Source: Desulfuromonadaceae bacterium UBA2294 (lineage in GTDB: Bacteria > Desulfobacterota > Desulfuromonadia > Desulfuromonadales > UBA2294). From it: DNA of 10,401 bases. The notes beneath the pieces are model-generated. The model was given only the letters and a program-made list of their open reading frames with translations. It ran no database searches and was not told the origin of the DNA. The DNA lies in the NCBI GenBank assembly GCA_002345625.1, contig DDWE01000148.1:949-11349 (forward strand), in the 5' to 3' direction. Numbering within the stretch: the stretch's first letter is position 1; the number at the start of each line of letters is the position of its first letter. Shown piece by piece: positions 1-6,440 of this stretch. A program made the position numbers and the translations under genes.

Positions 1-54
1 TGGGGCGCCGCCGAGCCGCTGCGCCGCATGCTGCGCATCCTCGCCGAGCGCTAA
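1..54 (+). CDS. C-terminal end of an unidentified protein (5' end outside window)
   Basis: Frame 1 is open from the first base and ends at a TAA at 52-54. It gives 17 residues, WGAAEPLRRMLRILAER, a basic amphipathic helix-like tail. It is followed 22 bases later by a strong terminator, which supports a real gene end. Too little is visible to assign a family. Confidence 0.6.
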   Translation, partial: WGAAEPLRRMLRILAER

Positions 55-76
55 AACTGCATCATTCTGTACTCCA

Positions 77-108
77 ACGGGCGACCCGACCAGGTCGCCC
101 GTTTTTTT
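77..108 (+). terminator. Intrinsic (rho-independent) terminator
   Basis: A perfect 10-bp stem (ACGGGCGACC at 77-86 with GGTCGCCCGT at 93-102) closes a six-base loop and runs directly into seven T residues (102-108). It lies just after the stop at 54 and ends the upstream forward transcription unit, separating it from guaC. Confidence 0.92.
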
Positions 109-173
109 GTCTTTTACTTCCAATCTTATCGGTGCACTCACCAAAAAGACGTCCGTTAACAACACGGCAATGC

Positions 174-289
174 TCTCACGCAAAGGCGCAAAGATCGCCA
201 AGAAAAACTTGAAATGCCTTGTTTCAGCGGGACCTTCTTTGCGCCTTTGTTGCTTTGCGTGAAACTTCTGCCTTGGTTATATCCTTGAA
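174..289. repeat. Imperfect palindromic CGCAAAG repeat element, copy A
   Basis: The left arm carries CACGCAAAG (177-185), then GCGCAAAG (186-193) and a degenerate CGCCAAG (196-202). The right arm carries CTTTGCGC (237-244) and CTTTGCGTG (253-261). CACGCAAAG pairs exactly with CTTTGCGTG, and GGCGCAAAGA (185-194) pairs with TCTTTGCGCC (236-245), with an unpaired insert in the right arm. The element continues into TTGGTTATATCCTTGAA (273-289), which recurs with one mismatch at 7416-7432 in the other gap of this window. I see no good coding signal here. Words of this kind are widely dispersed between genes in several bacterial groups (from memory). The rest of the 55-439 gap holds the terminator, the tandem repeat at 317-343 and the guaC ribosome-binding site, and I see no convincing sigma-70 promoter. 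Confidence 0.7.
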
Positions 290-316
290 CTGTTTTGCCT
301 GCCCTGACTGCTTAGA

Positions 317-343
317 CTTCGTGCCCTTCGTGTTCTTCGTGCT
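317..343. repeat. Three-copy 9-base tandem repeat (CTTCGTGNN)
   Basis: CTTCGTGCC, CTTCGTGTT and CTTCGTGCT follow each other without a break. On the other strand it reads as CACGAAG words at 9-base spacing, a short intergenic repeat pattern I recognise from other genomes. It lies about 100 bases upstream of the guaC start and 28 bases after palindromic copy A, so the two may form one composite intergenic element. Confidence 0.65.
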
Positions 344-428
344 GAACGCTTTCTTTTCTCCTCCCCCGGCAAGCCCCGTCAAAGCTGCTAAACTAAAGTG
401 GCATCCCATCCCAACCATCGTCGCAACC

Positions 429-434
429 AAGGAG
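429..434 (+). promoter_or_regulatory. Ribosome-binding site fixing the guaC start
   Basis: AAGGAG lies five bases before the ATG at 440. The same frame opens earlier at an ATG at 398 with no comparable site, and the family's normal N-terminus (MRxExDLKLGFKDVL) begins exactly at 440, so 440 is the chosen start. Confidence 0.85.
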
Positions 435-439
435 TTCTC

Positions 440-1477
440 ATGCGTGTGGAAGCAGACCTCAAGCTCGGCTTTAAAGACGTGTTGATCCGCCCCAAACGCT
501 CGACCTTAAGCAGTCGTGCCCAGGTCGAACTTGAACGTGAGTTCACCTTTTTGCACAGTCGCCGCGAATGGACCGGGGTGCCGATCATCGCCGCCAACAT
601 GGACAGCGTAGGCACTTTTGCCGTTGCTGAAGTCATGGCCCGCCATCACCTGCTCTGCGCCATCCACAAACACTACCGGCTGGAGGAGTGGTCCGCCTTT
701 TTCGAGCGCCAGAAAGAAGATATCACCCCCTGGATCATGGTCAGTACCGGCAGCTCAGGACAGGATTTCGAACAGCTCAAGCGCATCCTCGAGGCCCATC
801 CGCGTCTGCAGTTCATCTGCATCGACGTCGCCAACGGCTACGCTGAGACGTTCGTCGAATTCGTCAGCCGGGTGCGCGAAAGCTACCCGGACAAGACCAT
901 CGTCGCAGGCAACGTCGTCACCGGCGAAATGGTTGAAGAGCTGCTGCTCTCCGGCGCCGATATCGTCAAGGTCGGTATCGGTCCGGGCTCGGTCTGCACG
1001 ACGCGACTCAAGACCGGCGTCGGCTATCCGCAGCTGTCGGCGGTCATCGAATGCGCCGATGCCGCCCATGGCCTCGGTGGCCGGATTATCTCTGACGGAG
1101 GCTGTGCCTGCCCCGGCGACGTTGCCAAGGCGTTTGGTGGGGGCGCCGATTTTGTCATGCTCGGTGGCATGCTCGCCGGCCACGACGAAAGCGGCGGTGA
1201 GCTGCTGGAACGGGACGGACAAACCTTTAAACTCTTCTACGGTATGAGCAGCACGGCGGCCATGGAGAAACACGCCGGTGGCGTTGCCGAATACCGTTCT
1301 TCGGAAGGAAAAGTGGTCGAAGTCCCCTACCGCGGCCCGATCGAAGGGACAGTGCGCGACGTCCTCGGCGGCCTGCGCTCGGCCTGCACCTATGTCGGCG
1401 CCGGCGCTCTGCGCGAGCTTTCCAAGCGAACGACGTTTATCCGCGTGCTGGAGCAGGAGAATCAGACCTTTTCCTAG
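440..1477 (+). CDS. guaC: GMP reductase
   Basis: Converts GMP to IMP with NADPH and releases ammonia, a cytosolic purine-salvage step linking guanine to adenine nucleotides. The 345-residue product is the usual length of the bacterial single-domain enzyme (E. coli GuaC is 347) and lacks the CBS pair of IMP dehydrogenase. The N-terminus is LKLGFKDVLIRPKRSTL, PIIAANMDSVGTF lies at about 48-60, CIDVANGY at 127-134 and AGNVVTGEM at 156-164. The catalytic loop GIGPGSVCTTR (179-189) carries the nucleophile Cys186, at the same number as in the E. coli enzyme. VGYPQLSAVIECADAAHGLGG and the phosphate-site block SDGGC...GGGADFVMLGGMLAGH follow, then FYGMSS and the C-terminal GGLRSACTYVGA. As I remember the E. 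coli protein, long blocks are identical. The gene follows a repeat-rich gap, and a small membrane-protein gene starts 61 bases later. No purine riboswitch or clear promoter was seen. IMP dehydrogenase is the only realistic alternative and is argued against by length and by the GuaC-specific blocks. Confidence 0.97.
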   Translation: MRVEADLKLGFKDVLIRPKRSTLSSRAQVELEREFTFLHSRREWTGVPIIAANMDSVGTFAVAEVMARHHLLCAIHKHYRLEEWSAFFERQKEDITPWIMVSTGSSGQDFEQLKRILEAHPRLQFICIDVANGYAETFVEFVSRVRESYPDKTIVAGNVVTGEMVEELLLSGADIVKVGIGPGSVCTTRLKTGVGYPQLSAVIECADAAHGLGGRIISDGGCACPGDVAKAFGGGADFVMLGGMLAGHDESGGELLERDGQTFKLFYGMSSTAAMEKHAGGVAEYRSSEGKVVEVPYRGPIEGTVRDVLGGLRSACTYVGAGALRELSKRTTFIRVLEQENQTFS

Positions 1478-1478
1478 A

Positions 1479-1503
1479 TGAAGATGAGCTTGTGCCATCT
1501 TCA
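1479..1503 (+). other. Hairpin between guaC and the next gene
   Basis: TGAAGATG (1479-1486) and CATCTTCA (1496-1503) form a perfect 8-bp stem with a nine-base loop, beginning two bases after the guaC stop codon. No T-run follows, so it is not a standard terminator. It could protect the 3' end of the guaC message or weaken read-through into the small downstream gene. It may also be chance. Confidence 0.35.
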
Positions 1504-1538
1504 ATCGCCGTGACCGCACTCAATTGATCGACAGGCCC

Positions 1539-1877
1539 ATGACCGTTACTCCCTATTTTCTGCAAAAACCTCTGGAAAAGTTCGAACGCATTGCAGGCAT
1601 CATCATCACCGGCATCGGCTGGCTGTTGCTGACCGGGGTGATGATCTGGCTCGGCCTCTACCTGTACGAACGGGGTCTTTCGTTATATGGGCTGGAAATT
1701 TTCCTGCAGGAATGGCGCTATTGGGGACCGGTGCTGTGGTTTCTGCTGCCGGTGGTCAACTTTCTCTACTTCGGACGGATGATGCGGCGCAATGATGGGG
1801 TGGGATGTCTGGTCTACGTCGAAGTCTTTGCTATGCTTGTGGCGCTGTCATTCATCGGCCTGACCAACCTCCCCTGA
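1539..1877 (+). CDS. Small three-helix membrane protein, unknown function
   Basis: The 112-residue product is not a family I recognise. Three hydrophobic stretches are clear: about 19-43 (GIIITGIGWLLLTGVMIWLG core), 62-79 (WGPVLWFLLPVVNFLYFG) and 91-108 (LVYVEVFAMLVALSFIGL). They are joined by a short aromatic and acidic loop (YERGLSLYGLEIFLQEW) and a basic turn (RMMRRND), so it should sit in the inner membrane. ATG at 1539 is preferred because it starts close before the first conserved-looking segment. An in-frame TTG at 1524 would add five residues, and neither start has a good ribosome-binding site. It probably shares the guaC transcript (61-base gap, same strand), but nothing ties it to purine metabolism. 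Codon use and GC resemble the neighbours. Confidence 0.72.
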   Translation: MTVTPYFLQKPLEKFERIAGIIITGIGWLLLTGVMIWLGLYLYERGLSLYGLEIFLQEWRYWGPVLWFLLPVVNFLYFGRMMRRNDGVGCLVYVEVFAMLVALSFIGLTNLP

Positions 1878-1883
1878 GGCCGG

Positions 1884-1905
1884 AACAGCGTCTCTTTGCT
1901 GTTTT
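1884..1905 (+). terminator. Possible weak terminator after the small membrane protein
   Basis: AACAGC (1884-1889) pairs with GCTGTT (1898-1903) around an eight-base loop, and the right arm runs into four T residues (1902-1905). It begins seven bases after the stop at 1877. The stem is short and the T-run poor, so it may act only together with the next hairpin. Confidence 0.4.
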
Positions 1906-1936
1906 GATTCCACAACAAAACATCTTGAACAAGCCT

Positions 1937-1979
1937 CCGCATCAGGCCCGTCATCCGCTCAGATGGCCTGATCGGTTTT
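1937..1979 (+). terminator. Possible forward terminator at the convergent gene junction
   Basis: CCG-ATCAGGC (1937-1939 and 1941-1947, with C1940 bulged) pairs with GCCTGATCGG (1966-1975). An inner CATC/GATG stem (1952-1955 with 1962-1965) caps it with a six-base loop. TTTTCTTCTT follows from 1976 in the forward direction. The structure spans the end of the reverse-strand gene (stop codon at 1959-1961), so the final codons of that gene are part of the hairpin. Whether it also stops the reverse transcript is unclear, because the reverse side is less T-rich. Confidence 0.4.
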
Positions 1980-2816
1980 CTTCTTCCCCATGGCCATGAC
2001 GCGCTCAGCGACCTCGGGATAGTGTTTTCGTACACAGTCCGGACAGATGCCATGAGTGAAGTCGGCATCCGAGTGTTCACGAACATAAGCCTCGATCTGC
2101 TTCCAGACCCCCTCGTCCGTGCGGATGTTTTTACAATTTGCGCAAATAGGGATAATCCCCTTGAGGGTTTTGACCTCGAGCAGGGCCACCTCAAGCTTGC
2201 TCCGAGCATCAACCTCATTTTGCAACGCGCTGAATTGTTGTCGGCGCCAACGGTGCAGCTCCCACGAAGTAAAAACACCGATGATGTTGGCGCAAACGAA
2301 AGCCGACAGCACATCGTAGAAAGCAACCGGTCGGTCGAAAACCTTGAACCAGGCAAAAAGCACCAGATTACCCAGCGTCATGAGCAGGGCCAGCGCCACC
2401 TGCCGGCTGAGGTAGAGCGGGGTGACGGCATACACGGCCAGAGCCAGCAGGAGATCCCATGCCACGTGTATCGTGTAATCGGCCGGCAGCAAGGCATTGG
2501 CCGCGATCACCCCCGCCAACAGCAGGGCCACCCAGATGAAAATGATACGGTCAAAGGCTTTGGCGCTGTTGCAACGCCAAATCAGAAACAAGGCCAGAAG
2601 ATCGATCGCAACCCCGGCCCCGCGAAGCCCCCACACCACAGAGAGGGTCGCAGAGTCTCCAAGCAAGCCGAAGTCGGTCGGAAACGAAAGCAGATGAAAC
2701 AAAACGGCAAGCAGTATCAGAGCCAGAGTCACACGGATATCCCGCTTTAGTCCCGCTTGTCGAAAAACCGCTTCACGCGCCGCTGGCTCCAGTCGGTAGG
2801 ATAATTTTACGTTCAT
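1959..2816 (-). CDS. Multi-spanning membrane protein with C-terminal double-CxxC (LKGIIPIC-type) domain
   Basis: The 285-residue product has about six hydrophobic helices (roughly 28-45, 67-80, 89-109, 117-134, 138-155, 168-184), then a basic stretch (HRWRRQ) and a short coiled-coil-like linker (about 195-217). A compact cytoplasmic domain of about 60 residues ends it: LKGIIPICANCKNIR, then W238, an IEAYVREHSDADFTHGICPDC segment, and KHYPE. C225/C228 and C258/C261 form two CxxC pairs that could bind zinc or act as a redox pair. I recognise this domain from the C-termini of deltaproteobacterial sensor and response-regulator proteins, but no biochemical role is known to me. The membrane part resembles sensory modules that usually carry GGDEF or kinase outputs. 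It is the last gene of the SH3b-M48-cyclase operon, 45 bases after the cyclase stop. An in-frame GTG at 2831 would add five residues (MSGLK), and neither start has a strong ribosome-binding site. Confidence 0.8.
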   Translation of the reverse strand: MNVKLSYRLEPAAREAVFRQAGLKRDIRVTLALILLAVLFHLLSFPTDFGLLGDSATLSVVWGLRGAGVAIDLLALFLIWRCNSAKAFDRIIFIWVALLLAGVIAANALLPADYTIHVAWDLLLALAVYAVTPLYLSRQVALALLMTLGNLVLFAWFKVFDRPVAFYDVLSAFVCANIIGVFTSWELHRWRRQQFSALQNEVDARSKLEVALLEVKTLKGIIPICANCKNIRTDEGVWKQIEAYVREHSDADFTHGICPDCVRKHYPEVAERVMAMGKKKTDQAI

Positions 2817-2861
2817 TTTTAGCCCGCTCACAAACTGTCATTCAATACGACGTCACATTCG

Positions 2862-4931
2862 CTACTTGTCCTGCAGATCCCAGACCCCTTCCCATCCTGA
2901 CGGTGGCTGCGACAGCAACTGCCGGCAGCGCCGCGCATAAGAGGCGGCAACCGGATCGGTCGATGCCATCGCCTCAAAGGCGGAGGATGCGGTGGCAAAG
3001 TCGCCGAGTCGGTAGGCCTCAAGGGCGACCACAAAACCAGCGCCGGCAGGTGGCGCGGTAGCCAGCGGCGTGAACAACGGCACCGGCTCATGGCGGCCAA
3101 CGACGCGTACTGTGGCCACCTCACGCACCGGAACAGTATCCCCCATCTGCTGTCGGGTGGCTTCAGAGAAGAGGATTTCAGTGCCAAAGACCTTGTTCAC
3201 CCCTTCGAGACGAGCCGCGAGGTTGACCGCATCACCGAGCATGGTGTAGTCGAAGCGCCGGGTCGACCCCATGTTGCCGACCACTGCCGCACCGGTATTG
3301 AGGCCAATGCGCATCCAGAGTTCATGGCCGAAGCGCTCCTTGAACAGCGGCCGCAATTCGGCGAGACGCTGCTGACAGTCGATGGCCGCCTTGACCGCGC
3401 GCAGCGCGTGATCGGGCTGCGACAACGGCGCATTCCAGAAGGCAATAATAGCATCGCCTTCGTACTTGTCGATGGTGCCACCGGCATCAAGAATAATGTC
3501 GGTCATTTCGGTCAGGTAGGCATTGAGCAGGGCGGTGAGCGGTTCCGGCTCAAGCTGCTCGGAGATGGTGGAGAAGCCGGCCAGATCGGAGAAGAAGATC
3601 GACAGCTCGCGCTTCTCGCCCCCAAGCCGCAGCATCGCCGGATCGGCCACCAGCTGCTCGATGACCGACGGATGCAGGTACTGGTTGAACGCGCGGCGGA
3701 TTTCGCGCTTCTTGCGCCCCTCAGTGGCAAAGTTGTAACCGACGCCGCCGATCAGGGCCAGACCGGTTGCAACTCCGGGCAGCGCAACCGGCAACCAGTA
3801 GCCTTGCGCGTAGGCGATAAAACCGGCCAGCGGCGCCAGCGGCAACAGCAGCAGGCAAGCGATCAGGGTCGGGGTCAGGGTGTGACAGCGGCGCATAACA
3901 AAGCCGGCACCCATCGCCAGAACGGTTGCAAAAGCCCAACTCAGCACCGGCGTCACCGGGCGCATAAAATCACCGACGAGAAGGTTGTCAAGGGCGGTGG
4001 CGTGAATCTCCATCCCCGGGAAGACACCATCGAGGGGCGTCGGCCGCAGGTCGAACAGGCCGGGCGCGGTCAGGCCGAAAAAGACGTGGGCGCCCTGCAG
4101 TCTACCTGGATCGAGGGTCGGGGTTTCACCGGACTGCAACTGCAGTTCAGACTGGATTACCGCCGCGGCAGAGAAGGTCGGGAAGGTGCCGGACGGGCCC
4201 CGGTAACGCAGCAGACTGCGCCCCTTGGCGTCGACCGGAATAAATCGGTCCGCAATACGCAGACCACCGTCGGCCGCAGCCACGGTGACTTGCGGCCGGG
4301 CGGCAAGATAGGCGGCCAGAGGCAGTGCCGCCACCGGAGTCGTGCCGAAACGGGACAACAGGGTTGCGTGACGAAACAGGCCGTCGGCATCGGGCCGGCC
4401 GCTGACATCACCGAGGCGGCCAAAGGCGCTGCGCAAGGCGGGGACAGGCAGGGTGGCCGTCGCCTGGTGTCCCGTGCCTAAACCGGTGGGCAGGGTCGAG
4501 GCCGTGAGCTCGCCAGGGAGGCTGCCGCCGCTGCCGAGCGCGACACTGCCGACACTGGCCGGCAACTTAAGCAAGGCATCGGCGAAGGCTTGATCATCGT
4601 CTACCCCATAGACCGACGGCTCGGTAAACAACAGGTCAAAGCTGAGGGACCGGACACCGGCGCGGCGGCAATAATCGACGACCAGAGTATAGGCGGCACG
4701 CGGCCAGGGCCAGGAGAGTTCGTTCTCCTGCCGCCCCCAATCGAGACTGGCCTGATCGACGGCGATCAGGACAATCGGCTCGGCAGCCACCGGCCCCCGG
4801 GCAAAATGGGCGACGCGCCAACGCCAGGTTGACGCCTCCAGCGCGCTCAGGCTACCTGCAGCAGACAACAGCAGAGTCAGCAGGACCGCACCCAGGCCAA
4901 GGAGCAGGCCGTCTCGCAGTTCACGGCGCAT
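2862..4931 (-). CDS. CHASE2-domain class III adenylate/guanylate cyclase
   Basis: A 689-residue membrane receptor-cyclase predicted to make cAMP (or cGMP) in response to an extracytoplasmic signal. Residues about 8-28 are an N-terminal membrane helix and about 30-320 a periplasmic CHASE2 sensor (PIVLIAVDQASLDWG, SFDLLFTEPS, and DGVFPGMEIHATALDNLL near its end). About 326-400 hold three membrane helices and about 440-620 the class III catalytic domain. Both metal-binding aspartates are present (SDLAGF D449, EGDAIIAF D493), as are substrate-selecting Lys489 (IDKYEGD) and the transition-state pair Asn570/Arg574 (GDAVNLAARLE). The residue opposite Lys489 is Thr563 (FDYTMLGD) rather than Asp, the pattern of class IIIb cyclases. 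The C-terminal 60 residues look like one TPR-type helix pair (AYRLGDFATASSAFEAM). The ATG at 4931 lies five bases after the stop of the M48 gene and has no obvious ribosome-binding site, so its translation is probably coupled. The ligand of the sensor cannot be read from sequence. Confidence 0.93.
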   Translation of the reverse strand: MRRELRDGLLLGLGAVLLTLLLSAAGSLSALEASTWRWRVAHFARGPVAAEPIVLIAVDQASLDWGRQENELSWPWPRAAYTLVVDYCRRAGVRSLSFDLLFTEPSVYGVDDDQAFADALLKLPASVGSVALGSGGSLPGELTASTLPTGLGTGHQATATLPVPALRSAFGRLGDVSGRPDADGLFRHATLLSRFGTTPVAALPLAAYLAARPQVTVAAADGGLRIADRFIPVDAKGRSLLRYRGPSGTFPTFSAAAVIQSELQLQSGETPTLDPGRLQGAHVFFGLTAPGLFDLRPTPLDGVFPGMEIHATALDNLLVGDFMRPVTPVLSWAFATVLAMGAGFVMRRCHTLTPTLIACLLLLPLAPLAGFIAYAQGYWLPVALPGVATGLALIGGVGYNFATEGRKKREIRRAFNQYLHPSVIEQLVADPAMLRLGGEKRELSIFFSDLAGFSTISEQLEPEPLTALLNAYLTEMTDIILDAGGTIDKYEGDAIIAFWNAPLSQPDHALRAVKAAIDCQQRLAELRPLFKERFGHELWMRIGLNTGAAVVGNMGSTRRFDYTMLGDAVNLAARLEGVNKVFGTEILFSEATRQQMGDTVPVREVATVRVVGRHEPVPLFTPLATAPPAGAGFVVALEAYRLGDFATASSAFEAMASTDPVAASYARRCRQLLSQPPSGWEGVWDLQDK

Positions 4932-4936
4932 CAGAG

Positions 4937-5839
4937 CTAGATGCGTCCCAGAGCGCTGGTGAAACGGGGCTGACGGGCCGCGACACGCTGATGAACGCGA
5001 CGCACATCGGGGAGGCTGGTCAGCTGCTTGAGCCGGTCGGCCGGAGCCGGGTGGGTCCGCCCAAAACCGCCGCTATCAGGGGTGAGGCGCTGCTGCATCT
5101 GTTCGAGCATCACCCGCATTGCCGCCGGGTCGTAACCGATGCGCGCGAGCAGGTCGACGGCGATACGATCCGCCTCATACTCGAAGCTGCGCGAGTAGCC
5201 GCTGTTGACCAAGGTGGCGGTGACATCGCTGATACTCCCTTCGAAGGCACTGGTCAGCGAGGCGAGTTCGGCCCCGCCGAATGAGCGGGCGCCCTCAGTG
5301 CCAATAATGGTCAGGGCATCGGTGATCCGGCTCTTCTTGATCGCCTGCAGGCCATGTTTGGCCTGCACATGGCCGATCTCGTGCGCCAGCACGGCGGCCA
5401 GGGCATCCTCGTCCGGACAGCAACGGATCAAGCCGCGGCTGACGAAAATCAGACCGCCGGGGGCAGCAAAGGCGTTGATCTCATCGCTGTCGAGGATCAG
5501 AAAATGGTAGCCGCCAAAGGTCTCGGGCAGATCGGAAACCCTGGCGAGAGATTGACCGACCTTATTGACGTAAAGGTTGGCATCCGGAGCGTTAAAGGGC
5601 CGATAGCTGGTGACGATGCCGGCCCCGACCGCCCGGCCGATGTAGTATTCCTGCTCCGGGGTGATGTCGGTAAACGCCTTCTCCAGCGCCTGCGATGATT
5701 TGCGCACCGACGCCGCCTGATCCTCGGAGAGATAACCGGTGGAGACCGCGATCTGGCTGCCGATATCGGTGATCTGGGTCAGCGCCGCACAACCGCTGAG
5801 CAACAGGGCCACACACAGAACCGCAGGGTTAGTTCGCAT
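4937..5839 (-). CDS. Lipoprotein M48-family zinc metalloprotease (BepA/LoiP-like)
   Basis: The 300-residue product is a predicted outer-membrane-anchored periplasmic protease. A signal peptide ends in the lipobox LSGC with Cys17 as the lipidated residue. The catalytic part carries NAFAAPGGLIFVSRGL (122-138), the zinc motif HEIGH (153-157) and the third ligand region EYEAD (E220, D224). THPAPADR (262-269) is the typical M48 tail motif. There is no TPR region like that of full-length BepA, so it is closer to the short LoiP/YcaL layout. An unusual Cys-Cys pair (140-141) lies just before the active-site helix. The frame opens further upstream at 5893, but the lipoprotein signal and a ribosome-binding site both point to 5839. 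It overlaps the SH3b gene by 11 bases and the cyclase follows five bases later. Relatives degrade or help assemble outer-membrane proteins, and a role in envelope quality control is inferred. Confidence 0.92.
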   Translation of the reverse strand: MRTNPAVLCVALLLSGCAALTQITDIGSQIAVSTGYLSEDQAASVRKSSQALEKAFTDITPEQEYYIGRAVGAGIVTSYRPFNAPDANLYVNKVGQSLARVSDLPETFGGYHFLILDSDEINAFAAPGGLIFVSRGLIRCCPDEDALAAVLAHEIGHVQAKHGLQAIKKSRITDALTIIGTEGARSFGGAELASLTSAFEGSISDVTATLVNSGYSRSFEYEADRIAVDLLARIGYDPAAMRVMLEQMQQRLTPDSGGFGRTHPAPADRLKQLTSLPDVRRVHQRVAARQPRFTSALGRI

Positions 5840-6320
5840 GGGCGCCTCCGTCCAGATCACCACGGAGCAGAAACTGCTGCAACTGTGTATCATCGACCGT
5901 CATCTTCTCCATGCGGTCGATCCAGGCAAAGTCGAGGTTGCGGTTCTTTTGTCGGTAGGCATCTTCGACCTGACTGTTAAACCCCTTGCCGGCCAGAGTC
6001 AACTCCTCCTGCGATGCAGCAACGTTAGCGTTTTGCGTCCCGGCACGCAACGGCGCCACCGTGCGGGCAAGAGCGCTGCTGTGCAACCAGCCGCTGGTTC
6101 CGCCGACCCGGACCTTGTACCACCCCTTCTGTTCGGTCTGCACCTCAACCGTCGTGCCGTAGTTCACAGTGGTGGCAATCTTGCCAAAGACCTGCGGCGT
6201 CTGGCGCACGGCCGCCTTTTGTACCGCCACCTGCCACGACTGCGCCGCCATGGCCGGTATGGCCAGAATCAGGACAACCGTGCAAAAGGTCAGGTACGCT
6301 CCTTTGATCCATTGCTGCAT
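5829..6320 (-). CDS. Secreted SH3b-domain protein
   Basis: The 163-residue product has an N-terminal signal peptide (about 1-25, cut near AMA-A), then a bacterial SH3 domain at about 30-86. The domain shows VRQTPQVFGKIATTVNYG, a GWYKVRV strand and the closing SGWLHSSAL, the usual pattern of domains that bind peptidoglycan or peptides in the periplasm. The C-terminal part (about 108-152) is a separate acidic helical region (AGKGFNSQVEDAY, IDRMEKMTVDDTQLQQF) that I cannot name. AAGGAG at 6328-6333 sits seven bases before the ATG. It is the first gene of the four-gene reverse operon, overlapping the M48 gene by 11 bases. Periplasmic partnership with that protease is likely from position, not proven by sequence. 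No clear promoter could be read in the 120-base divergent gap upstream. Confidence 0.85.
   Translation of the reverse strand: MQQWIKGAYLTFCTVVLILAIPAMAAQSWQVAVQKAAVRQTPQVFGKIATTVNYGTTVEVQTEQKGWYKVRVGGTSGWLHSSALARTVAPLRAGTQNANVAASQEELTLAGKGFNSQVEDAYRQKNRNLDFAWIDRMEKMTVDDTQLQQFLLRGDLDGGAHAN
5845..5849 (-). promoter_or_regulatory. Ribosome-binding site fixing the M48 lipoprotein start
   Basis: On the reverse strand GGAGG lies five bases before the ATG at 5839-5837, inside the last codons of the SH3b gene. It selects the start that puts the lipobox at the right distance and rejects the longer frame opening at 5893. Confidence 0.85.
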
Positions 6321-6440
6321 GCTGTTGCTCCTTCAGTCGACTGCGGTCCGGCGCTTGCGGCGGTAGCGGGTAAAAAATCACCCCCTGAACAGGGCAATCA
6401 TGCTACCCTGCGCTATTCCCATTGAAGCCGGAGGCACCAC

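Noticed and set aside
380..439. Sigma-70 promoter for guaC (TAAACT near 390)
   Set aside because: No acceptable -35 box stands at the right distance, so the match is no better than chance.
219..485. 88-codon forward frame through the repeat region into guaC
   Set aside because: It is built from repeat sequence, overlaps the guaC start in another frame, and has no ribosome-binding site.
440..1477. IMP dehydrogenase (guaB) instead of GMP reductase
   Set aside because: The protein is 345 residues without CBS domains and has the GuaC-type N-terminus and C-terminal blocks.
755..1519. 254-codon reverse open frame opposite guaC
   Set aside because: It lies over most of a clearly real guaC, and the His/Ala/Asp-rich product resembles no family I know.
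2022..2750. 242-codon forward open frame opposite the double-CxxC membrane protein
   Set aside because: A shadow frame rich in Gln, Arg and Pro. The reverse strand has the membrane helices and Cys motifs of a real protein.
3090..4481. 463-codon open frame on the forward strand opposite the cyclase gene
   Set aside because: It is antisense to a gene with full catalytic motifs. The product is rich in Gly, Arg and Gln with no recognisable domain, as expected of a GC-rich shadow frame.
6321..6440. Promoter pair in the divergent gap before the SH3b operon and the small membrane gene
   Set aside because: A TTGCCC with a T-rich box 15-17 bases on can be read on the reverse strand, but the match is too weak to annotate.
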